A stretch of 5,845 nt of DNA, from assembly GCA_016793685.1 (NCBI GenBank), contig JAEULX010000118.1, positions 1 through 5,845 on the forward strand. Direction: 5' to 3'. A model generated the notes under the pieces. That model saw nothing but the letters and a program-made list of their open reading frames with translations. It made no database searches and had not been told where the DNA came from. The translations under genes were made by a program, and so were the position numbers. Of this stretch, positions 1-5,040 are shown in pieces. The stretch's first letter is position 1. Each line of letters starts with the position of its first letter. The stretch is from Bradyrhizobiaceae bacterium. GTDB lineage: Bacteria; Pseudomonadota; Alphaproteobacteria; Rhizobiales; Xanthobacteraceae.

Positions 1-302
1 ATGTGCAGATGGGCGCGGCCGAACTGGGCGGCAATATTCAGACCTATCGCGGTTCGTACATCCTTGCCTTCGCCGCCTATAACGCCGGCCGCGGCCGCGT
101 TAAGCAATGGATCACTCGCTTCGGCGATCCGCGCGATCCGCGGGTCGATCCAGTCGATTGGGTCGAGCGCATCCCGTTTGCCGAGACGCGGAACTACGTG
201 CAGCGCAGCATGGAGAACCTGCAGGCCTATCGCGTGCGCTTTGGCCACGGTAATCGGCTCTTGATCGAGGCGGATCTCCACCGTGGCGGCAGCGTGAATT
301 AG
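1..302 (+). CDS. Soluble lytic murein transglycosylase, C-terminal fragment (5' end outside window)
   Basis: This is the last 99 residues of a lytic transglycosylase of the Slt70 type, read in the frame whose first full codon starts at base 3. Such enzymes act in the periplasm and cleave the MurNAc-GlcNAc bond of peptidoglycan, leaving 1,6-anhydro-MurNAc ends. The fragment carries the family motif AYNAG (fragment residues 25-29) followed by GRVKQW, and then the typical C-terminal block DPVDWVERIPFAETRNYVQR (49-68) and MENLQAYR. The catalytic glutamate (ES motif) and the signal peptide would lie upstream, outside the window. The ORF ends in TAG at 300-302. The tail after MENLQAYR is short and not recognisable. 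The next gene follows on the same strand after about 160 bp, so co-transcription is possible but not shown. Family assignment is firm; the subtype is less certain. Confidence 0.9.
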   Translation, partial: VQMGAAELGGNIQTYRGSYILAFAAYNAGRGRVKQWITRFGDPRDPRVDPVDWVERIPFAETRNYVQRSMENLQAYRVRFGHGNRLLIEADLHRGGSVN

Positions 303-463
303 CTGTCTTGCAGCCGACGGGCGAAGGAAAACCGCCCCCGGTCCGCAGCAGCGAACATGCGCAGCCGATCACGGCGGAAACCTTTCCGGGCCTGTGCCGT
401 TGTCAGCGGGCGGCCTCGGTCAGATTTCCGTCATGTCATATCGCCCGCCGCGATCGGGAGCGC

Positions 464-1525
464 ATGAGCGACACCGTTTCCATCCAGCCGGTGCTGGCGA
501 CCCACGGCGCCGAACGGCTGCCGAAGGTTCTTGTCGACAGCTATAACGTCGAGCTTGCCGACGATGACGGCTTTATCGGCGACCGGGCCAGCCGGCGCGC
601 CTTCCGCACCATCGTCGAGAAATGGCGCAAGCCGCTGCGCGAACTCGGGCAGGACCCGTTCGGCGAGGAGGCGAGCGAGAAAATCAGCAAGAAGTCGATG
701 GACGAGTTGCTCGCGGAAGGTCATCCGGAAGCGGCGGGAATATTGCACGGGGCGATCGAGGATTTCGCCCAGGAACTGGCCGAGGTGACACGCCGCTTTC
801 TCAAGGTGAAGGCATGGCGCGACACCGAGCGTATCGTCATCGGCGGCGGATTGCGGGACGGACGTGTCGGGGAACTGGCGATCGGGCGCGCCTCCGTCCT
901 GCTCAAGGCGGACAAGATCAAGGTCGAGATCGACCTGATCCGCCACCATCCCAACGAGGCGGGGCTGATCGGGACCGCGCATCTGGCTCCGGCCTGGATG
1001 TTCCAGGCGCATGACGCAATCCTCGCGGTGGATATCGGCGGCACCAATATCCGCGTGGGCGTCGTGCGGCTGAATTTGCGCAAGGCCGATGACCTGTCGA
1101 AAGCCGACGTCTGGAAGTCCGAGCTGTGGCGGCATGCCGACGAGAAGCTCAGCCGCGACGAGGCGGTGCAGCGCCTGATCGACATGCTGCGCAAGCTCAT
1201 CGCCCGCGCCGCCAAGGAGGGCGTTGCGCTCGCCCCGTTCATCGGAATCGGCTGCCCGGGCAAGATCGAGCCTGACGGCTCGATCGACCGCGGCGCGCAA
1301 AACCTGCCCGGCAACTGGGAGAGTTCGCGCTTCAATCTGCCCGGCGCCTTGCACAAAGCCATTCCCAAGATCGGCCAGCATGAGACTTCGATCCTCATGC
1401 ATAACGATGCGGTTGTGCAGGGGCTCAGTCAGGCGCCCTTCATGCGCGATGTCGAGCGCTGGGGCGTCTTCACCATCGGCACCGGGCTCGGCAACGCACG
1501 CTTCTCCAACCGCGAGCCGGAATAG
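464..1525 (+). CDS. ROK-family sugar-kinase-like protein with rotated (circularly permuted) motif order
   Basis: A 353-residue protein of the ROK (repressor, ORF, kinase) superfamily, whose enzymes phosphorylate hexoses with ATP. Motifs visible: an adenosine-type motif IVIGGG (124-129) followed by EAGLIGTAHLAP (165-176), then the phosphate-1 motif AVDIGGTN (188-195), GIGCPG (261-266), LPGNW (281-285), HND (313-315, matching the END that holds the catalytic Asp) and the phosphate-2 motif GTGLG (339-343), ten residues before the end. In ordinary ROK kinases DIGGT is N-terminal and GGG...AGLIGAA is C-terminal, so the order here is rotated. There is a single cysteine (264), so the ROK zinc site CxCGxxGCxE is absent, and no EIGH sugar-binding motif is seen; GFIGD (36-40) could be its displaced counterpart. 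The ATG at 464 is chosen because the protein looks conserved from there and GGGAG lies at 456-460, though the 3-nt spacing is short. The open frame extends upstream to 308 without a convincing start. A weak -35-like TTGTCA lies at 400-405. The substrate is unknown; it may be a pseudo-kinase. Confidence 0.85.
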   Translation: MSDTVSIQPVLATHGAERLPKVLVDSYNVELADDDGFIGDRASRRAFRTIVEKWRKPLRELGQDPFGEEASEKISKKSMDELLAEGHPEAAGILHGAIEDFAQELAEVTRRFLKVKAWRDTERIVIGGGLRDGRVGELAIGRASVLLKADKIKVEIDLIRHHPNEAGLIGTAHLAPAWMFQAHDAILAVDIGGTNIRVGVVRLNLRKADDLSKADVWKSELWRHADEKLSRDEAVQRLIDMLRKLIARAAKEGVALAPFIGIGCPGKIEPDGSIDRGAQNLPGNWESSRFNLPGALHKAIPKIGQHETSILMHNDAVVQGLSQAPFMRDVERWGVFTIGTGLGNARFSNREPE

Positions 1526-1577
1526 GGCGCCCTTCCGACGCCCTCCCCGCCCGGCACGAAAGCCCGGTCCCCGAGGC

Positions 1578-2015
1578 CTACTTGCCGCCCGTATCGCCTT
1601 TGAGCCCGCTCGCTTCGATCCCGGCCAAGGCGCATTCCTCGTCGCGGTCCGAGGTATCTCCGGAAACGCCGACCGCCCCGATGATTTCGCCGGCCGCGTC
1701 GCGGACCAGCACGCCGCCCGGCACCGGAATGAAGCGGCCGCCGCTCGCGACCGCGAGCGTGCTGATGAATACCGGGTTGGCGGCCGCGCGCGCCGCAATT
1801 TCGCGGGATCCGAACCCCATGCCGAGCGCTCCCCAGGCTTTGCCGAAGGCGATATCGAACCGCATGATCCCCGACTTGTCTTCGCGCTTATAGGCAACGA
1901 GGTGTCCGCCCGCATCGAGCACGGCGACGACGAGCGGCGCACAAGCAATAGCGCGGCCCTTCTGCAGCGCGGCATCGATGATCGTGGAAGCCTGTGAAAG
2001 CGTGAGCGATGGCAT
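1578..2015 (-). CDS. GlcG/HbpS family heme-binding-type protein (DUF336)
   Basis: A 145-residue protein with the full GlcG/HbpS (DUF336) domain. The conserved signature is clear along the whole length: LTLSQASTIIDAAL (4-17), VVAVLDAGGHLVAYKRED (29-46), GKAWGALGMGFGSR (58-71), SGGRFIPVPGGVLVRD (91-106), IGAVGVSGDTSDRDEECALAGIEA (112-135). The family includes Streptomyces HbpS, a heme-binding redox sensor, and GlcG, encoded in the E. coli glycolate oxidase locus; for most members the role is unknown. No signal peptide is visible, so it is probably cytosolic, unlike secreted HbpS. The ATG at 2013-2015 is supported by AAGGAAA at 2021-2027 on the minus strand, five bases upstream. The gene converges on the ROK gene (52-bp gap) and diverges from the CBS-DUF294 gene. 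It is not next to glycolate genes in this window, so its function cannot be inferred from context. Confidence 0.93.
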   Translation of the reverse strand: MPSLTLSQASTIIDAALQKGRAIACAPLVVAVLDAGGHLVAYKREDKSGIMRFDIAFGKAWGALGMGFGSREIAARAAANPVFISTLAVASGGRFIPVPGGVLVRDAAGEIIGAVGVSGDTSDRDEECALAGIEASGLKGDTGGK

Positions 2016-2064
2016 GACAGTTTCCTTGCCCTGTGAAGATTTCCGCCCGAGCCGAGCGCAGCCA

Positions 2065-2087
2065 CGATAAGCGATGAACCTTTATCG
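2065..2087. promoter_or_regulatory. Inverted repeat upstream of the GlcG-like gene
   Basis: CGATAA at 2065-2070 is repeated in inverted form as TTATCG at 2082-2087, separated by 11 bases. An overlapping alternative pairing, GCGAT (2071-2075) with ATCGC (2084-2088), is also possible. It lies about 50 bases upstream of the GlcG-like start codon in the divergent intergenic region, where an operator or promoter would be expected. No convincing -35/-10 pair could be assigned. The arms are short, so chance is possible. Confidence 0.22.
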
Positions 2088-2180
2088 CGAAACGTCCGTT
2101 GCAGCGCCGTCTCGGGGAACCCGGCGGCGCGAAGCCGCGCGAAGAATAGGACGAAGGGACGCTTCCGGGCTGCGCACGGC

Positions 2181-2203
2181 GCGATGTTCATGCTAACATT
2201 CGC
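2181..2203. promoter_or_regulatory. Imperfect palindrome upstream of the CBS-DUF294 gene
   Basis: GCGATGTT (2181-2188) and AACATTCGC (2195-2203) form an inverted repeat around the 6-base centre CATGCT, with one unpaired T in the right arm. It is AT-richer than its surroundings and lies about 60 bases before the likely start of the CBS-DUF294 gene. This fits an operator for a dimeric regulator or part of a promoter (TAACAT at 2194-2199 is a weak -10-like match). The bound regulator, if any, cannot be named. Confidence 0.28.
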
Positions 2204-2261
2204 GTGCGGCGCTCGATTTCCTGCTGGAGGCGCGCATAGGTCAGCGGAGCTGGCCGCCGTG

Positions 2262-3719
2262 ATGCTGCAAACGGACATATTCCGGCGTGTCGTCCGCGAC
2301 GAGATGCGGCCGCCGCCGGTGCTGGTTCCACCAGGGACGACCATCGGCCAGGCGGTCAAGCGCATGGCCGAAGGCGAGGTGTCTTCTGCCGTCGTCATCG
2401 ACGGCGCCGGCCGCCCCAAGGGCATCATCACCGAAAAAGACGTCGTGCGCCGGATCGTCTGGCAAGTCCCGCCCGACCAAGCCGTCGACACGGTGATGAC
2501 CTCCCCCGTCGCGACAGTCGGGACGGACGACCACCTGTTTCATGCCATCGCGTTGATGCGCCGGCGCCGGCTGCGCCATATCCCCGTCGTCGACCCGACC
2601 GGAAGCATCGCCGGCATGCTCGCCCTCGACGATGCCCTCGGCTTTCTGTCCGGCCAGACCCTGTCCATCATCGAGCAGTTGACGCACGAGGAAAGCATCG
2701 AGGGCCTCAAGCAGATCAAGCAGGCCCAGGTCGAGCTTGCCGCCGCCCTGCTCGACGACAATGCGCCTGCGCCCGAGGTGCAGCGGCTGCTCACCGAGAT
2801 CAACAACGACATTCACCGGCGCGTGCTGCAGCATGCGATGGCGAAAATGGCCGAAGACGGATGGGGCGAACCGCCGGCGCGGTTTGCGCTGATCGTGATG
2901 GGCTCCGGCGGACGCGGGGAGAACTTCCTCGCGCCCGACCAGGACAATGGGTTCATCATCGCCGACCATCCCGAAAGCGCCCGGCTTCGCATCGACGCAT
3001 ATTTTCTCGAACTTGCCACACGCATGACCCACGCCCTCGATGCGGTCGGCTTTCCGTTCTGCACCGGTAAGGTGATGGCGACCAACCCGGTCTGGCGGAA
3101 AAGCCTGCCAGACTGGGTGCGGCAGACCGAGACGTGGATGCGTCGGCGCGACGAAGAGATGCTGTTGAACTGCGACATCTTTTTCGACTTTCGCCACGTG
3201 TTCGGCGAAGCGGCGCTGTCGAGCGAACTGCGTGCGGCCGTCACCCGGCTCGCGCGGAGCAACCCGCAATTCCTGCGCGACATTTACATGATCGAATCGG
3301 ACCATGCGGTCGCGCTCGGCTGGTTCGGAGGGCTGCGCCAGGAGAGCGATGGCGGCGACCGGGGCGACGCCATGAATCTCAAGCTGCGCGGAACGCTTCC
3401 GCTCGTCGAAGGCGCACGGCTGCTTGCGCTCAAGGCCGGCATTTCGGCCACCTCGACGCTCGCCCGTCTCGACGGTCTTGCGCAGGAGGAGGCGATCAAT
3501 CCGACTGACCGGGACGATCTTGCCGACGCTTTCCACCTCATCACGCGCCTGTTGCTGCGCCAGCAGATCGACGACTTCCGCGCGGGACGCGAGGTCGATG
3601 ATTGGGTCCCCGAAACAAGCCTGTCGCAACGCGAGAAAGAGCGGCTGGTGGTCGGATTTCGCGCGATCGGCAAATTTCGGGCTGCGCTCGCCCTCGAATT
3701 TTCGGAACGCACATCCTAA
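2262..3719 (+). CDS. CBS-domain pair plus DUF294 nucleotidyltransferase-like signalling protein
   Basis: A 485-residue cytosolic protein. Residues about 13-65 and 75-130 are two CBS repeats (note SSAVVIDGAGRPKGIITEKD at 41-60 and RHIPVVDPTGSIAGMLALDD at 105-124), a module that usually binds adenine nucleotides. A helical linker (about 132-200) leads to the DUF294 nucleotidyltransferase domain with GSGGRGE (214-220) and DQDNG (227-231), the GlnD-like pattern expected to bind metal and nucleotide. The DUF294_C helical domain follows, with TGKVMATNPVWRKSL (268-282), LLNCDIFFDFRHVFG (301-315) and a conserved tail. Many relatives carry an N-terminal cyclic-nucleotide-binding domain; here it is absent, and the divergent GlcG-like gene leaves no room for it. 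ATG 2262 is chosen because the CBS region begins right after it; GTG 2259, nine bases after GGAG (2246-2249), is an equally good start. An open frame reaches back to 2184 but that extension looks non-conserved. Family members are often encoded beside ActP-like symporters, as here on the opposite strand. The target of the transferase is unknown. Confidence 0.92.
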   Translation: MLQTDIFRRVVRDEMRPPPVLVPPGTTIGQAVKRMAEGEVSSAVVIDGAGRPKGIITEKDVVRRIVWQVPPDQAVDTVMTSPVATVGTDDHLFHAIALMRRRRLRHIPVVDPTGSIAGMLALDDALGFLSGQTLSIIEQLTHEESIEGLKQIKQAQVELAAALLDDNAPAPEVQRLLTEINNDIHRRVLQHAMAKMAEDGWGEPPARFALIVMGSGGRGENFLAPDQDNGFIIADHPESARLRIDAYFLELATRMTHALDAVGFPFCTGKVMATNPVWRKSLPDWVRQTETWMRRRDEEMLLNCDIFFDFRHVFGEAALSSELRAAVTRLARSNPQFLRDIYMIESDHAVALGWFGGLRQESDGGDRGDAMNLKLRGTLPLVEGARLLALKAGISATSTLARLDGLAQEEAINPTDRDDLADAFHLITRLLLRQQIDDFRAGREVDDWVPETSLSQREKERLVVGFRAIGKFRAALALEFSERTS

Positions 3720-3759
3720 GTCCCGCCGCCGCAGACAATGTTCGGCGAAAAGTACCGAA

Positions 3760-3783
3760 GCGAATTCCGAAAATCGAATTCGC
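3760..3783. terminator. Perfect 8-bp hairpin between convergent genes
   Basis: GCGAATTC (3760-3767) and GAATTCGC (3776-3783) are exact reverse complements separated by an 8-base loop, CGAAAATC. The hairpin sits in the 99-bp gap between the stop codon of the CBS-DUF294 gene (3719) and the stop codon of the 122-aa membrane protein gene (3819), the usual place for a shared bidirectional terminator. There is no T-run on either side and the stem is AT-rich in its inner part, so a classical intrinsic terminator is not established. Transcript stabilisation is another possibility. Confidence 0.4.
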
Positions 3784-3818
3784 CGTGAGACGAGATGGCT
3801 AGCCCGGCCAGGTTCTGC

Positions 3819-4187
3819 TCAGACGTCGAGCAGGGAGGCGGCGAGCGCCAGCGCCCACATCGCGACCGAGATCAACGCCGTCCAGCGAGCGAATGTGAGA
3901 TAGGTCTCGCGCAGGACGGTCGCACTTACGAATTGCGCGTAGGCCTGCGGCGGACGCAGCTCTTCCGGAAGGTAGAGCCACATTTCGGTACGGCGATAGT
4001 CCTTTGTCCGCGCTTCGATGGCTTTGAAATAAAGAACGCCGACCATGACCAGGGTCAAGAATCCGCCCGCCTGAAAGGCGATGCGCGGCTCGAACGAAAA
4101 CCCGATCATGATGCAAAAAATGGCGAGCGAGGCAAAACCGCACGCGCGCATCACCGTCTCGAACGCGATCCGCCGTAATTCTTCCAC
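3819..4187 (-). CDS. Small hypothetical membrane protein, 122 aa
   Basis: I recognise this only as the type of small hypothetical membrane protein found in Hyphomicrobiales; no function is known to me. From the chosen GTG (4185-4187) it has 122 residues: a short polar N-terminus (MEELRRIAFE), hydrophobic segments at about 14-32 and 36-56, a polar cytosolic-looking stretch with KAIEARTKDYRRTEMWLYL (55-73) and PEELRPP (74-80), a helix containing VLRETYLTFARW (91-102), and a final membrane segment at about 103-120. The start is supported by GGAG at 4198-4201 (minus strand), ten bases upstream; GTG 4154 or ATG 4151 are alternatives, and the open frame extends upstream to 4394 with Arg-rich sequence that looks non-coding. 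A competing minus-strand frame (3799-4278) lacks hydrophobic or conserved character. It is the last gene of the symporter cluster, 134 bp after its neighbour, and may have its own promoter. Confidence 0.72.
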   Translation of the reverse strand: MEELRRIAFETVMRACGFASLAIFCIMIGFSFEPRIAFQAGGFLTLVMVGVLYFKAIEARTKDYRRTEMWLYLPEELRPPQAYAQFVSATVLRETYLTFARWTALISVAMWALALAASLLDV

Positions 4188-4229
4188 GTGTCGATCGCTC
4201 CGCCGCCGTCGCCTTCGCCCCGGAGGTAC

Positions 4230-4253
4230 GGTCCGGCATAAAAGTCCCGGACC
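4230..4253. promoter_or_regulatory. 7-bp inverted repeat between the two small membrane protein genes
   Basis: GGTCCGG (4230-4236) and CCGGACC (4247-4253) are perfect reverse complements around a 10-base spacer. It lies in the 134-bp gap (4188-4321) between the 108-aa and 122-aa genes, both on the minus strand. Read on that strand it could be a terminator for the symporter operon or an operator or leader structure for the 122-aa gene. No T-run follows, which argues against a simple intrinsic terminator. Apart from this the gap holds nothing I can name. Confidence 0.35.
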
Positions 4254-4321
4254 CCGGTTTTGGTTCCCTCCAAGACAACCTGCTCGCGAAAGCGTTACAA
4301 GCCCTTCCGCCCGCTGCGATG

Positions 4322-4648
4322 TCATAGGCCGATCTGCAGGAAATTGCCGACCGCCGGCAGCGTCAAGAGTGCGGTGCCGGCCAGCCAAATCCACATCGAG
4401 ACATTGGTCGAATCGTCCTTGGCGCCGACGATGCGCTCGTAGATCGCCGCTGGAATGCCGGCGAGAATGATGGTGGCGGTCGACACCATCAGGGAGGAGA
4501 ACATCAGGGTCAGCGACACGCTGCCGAACAGCAGCGCCGGCGCCAGAATCTGCACATGCAGCAAAGTGAACAGCAGCCAGGTCTGATTGAACAGACCGTT
4601 GATCATGCCGAAGAAGGCAATGGCGACGAAGTAGGCGTTACGGTCCAT
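4322..4648 (-). CDS. Small hypothetical membrane protein, 108 aa
   Basis: A 108-residue, strongly hydrophobic protein that I do not recognise as a named family. It starts at ATG 4646-4648 (MDRNAYFVAIAFF), eight bases after the stop codon of the YggT-like gene, which indicates translation from one mRNA. Predicted membrane segments are about 5-28, a long hydrophobic stretch at about 32-66 that could hold one or two helices, and 84-105. Conserved-looking polar points are NGLFNQTW (17-24), AAIYERIVGAKDDSTNVSMWIW (67-88) and GNFLQIGL at the C-terminus. The loop IYERIVGAKDDS between the last helices is charged and probably cytosolic. The open frame continues upstream to 4747, but that part is Arg-rich, overlaps the YggT-like gene and is not expected to be translated. 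The Shine-Dalgarno match before the ATG is weak, consistent with translational coupling. Its position after a symporter suggests a membrane partner or accessory role; this is inference only. Confidence 0.75.
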   Translation of the reverse strand: MDRNAYFVAIAFFGMINGLFNQTWLLFTLLHVQILAPALLFGSVSLTLMFSSLMVSTATIILAGIPAAIYERIVGAKDDSTNVSMWIWLAGTALLTLPAVGNFLQIGL

Positions 4649-4656
4649 GGCGCGGC

Positions 4657-4965
4657 TCAGGTCGGACGCTGAAAAGCGCCGGCGAGAAGGAAAACGTACA
4701 GCAAGGCCACGCGCAGCCAGAACAGCCAGACCACGCCGAACAGCCATATCACCACCGGGGCGGTGGCTTTAGGCGTGACATAGGCGATCAGCGCGATGAA
4801 CGGATCGGTGATCCGGCAGAAAAATCGCCAGATGTAGTTGGACGAATCCGGTCCGACGATCAGGCCGAGCAACGCCCGGCCGATCAGCGTGTACATCAGC
4901 ATCGCCAGGACGAAGTTCGGCAGCTGAAACGACCAGATCGCGAGAGCTGAACCGGCGGAAGTCAC
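4657..4965 (-). CDS. Small membrane protein, YggT-like (tentative), 102 aa
   Basis: A 102-residue protein with two hydrophobic regions (about 16-38 and 69-96) separated by GPDSSNYIWRFFCRITDPFIALIAYVTP, written here in two parts: GPDSSNYIWRFFC (38-50) and RITDPFIALIAYVTP (51-65). The second part resembles the 'lTePll.pir..iP' pattern of YggT proteins (PF02325), short integral membrane proteins of unclear role, so the assignment is tentative. The GTG at 4963-4965 is chosen because the hydrophobic, conserved-looking region begins soon after it and a G-run (4974-4979, minus strand) lies eight bases upstream. A TTG at 5029-5031 would add 22 residues, but that extension runs through a stable hairpin and T-rich tract (4985-5012) and looks unlike protein. 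The gene follows the symporter by 75 bp and precedes the 108-aa gene by 8 bp, forming a probable operon. Confidence 0.72.
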   Translation of the reverse strand: MTSAGSALAIWSFQLPNFVLAMLMYTLIGRALLGLIVGPDSSNYIWRFFCRITDPFIALIAYVTPKATAPVVIWLFGVVWLFWLRVALLYVFLLAGAFQRPT

Positions 4966-4984
4966 GAAAAACACCCCCCAAGCG

Positions 4985-5012
4985 AAAGAAAACGAGCAGG
5001 GCCCGAAGGCCC
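4985..5012 (-). terminator. C(UUCG)G hairpin with T-rich tail after the symporter gene
   Basis: On the minus strand GGGCC-TTCG-GGCCC (stem arms at 5008-5012 and 4999-5003) forms a 5-bp all-GC stem closed by the exceptionally stable cUUCGg tetraloop. Six bases later follows TTTTCTTT (4992-4985). The element lies 29 bases after the symporter stop codon and ends just before the start of the YggT-like gene. The form suits an intrinsic terminator or partial terminator, although the T-tract is interrupted and displaced from the stem. If only partly effective it would lower expression of the downstream small genes relative to the symporter. Confidence 0.45.
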
Positions 5013-5040
5013 CGCCATTTCCGCATTGCAAAACGAGCGC

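Noticed and set aside
303..463. Possible N-terminal extension of the ROK protein or a small gene in the 161-bp gap
   Set aside because: The frame is open to 308 but has only a TTG at its beginning and the added residues look non-conserved; an ATG at 433 is out of frame. A GGGCG/CGCCC pairing near 317-335 is too short to call a terminator.
464..1525. ROK gene as a pseudogene truncated after the phosphate-2 motif
   Set aside because: The segment normally found at the C-terminus (IVIGGG...AGLIGTAHLAP) is present upstream of DIGGT in the same open frame, so nothing essential appears lost and rotation explains the early end better.
1524..1544. Possible terminator hairpin AGGGCG/CGCCCT after the ROK stop codon
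   Set aside because: Six-base stem with a 9-base loop, overlapping the stop codon and with no T-run; in sequence this GC-rich such pairings are common by chance.
431..2491. Long minus-strand open frame of 686 codons antisense to the ROK gene and spanning the GlcG-like gene in another frame
   Set aside because: It overlaps three well-supported genes in other frames, has low-complexity Arg/Ala/Asp-rich composition and no recognisable domain. Long antisense frames are expected in high-GC coding DNA.
2241..3629. Minus-strand open frame of 462 codons antisense to the CBS-DUF294 gene
   Set aside because: Its composition mirrors the codon bias of the sense gene, with runs of charged residues and no family signature; it is a shadow frame.
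3799..4278. Competing minus-strand frame over the 122-aa membrane protein
   Set aside because: Arg/Gly-rich with no membrane segments or conserved pattern, whereas the alternative frame shows clean hydrophobic helices and conserved-looking polar motifs.
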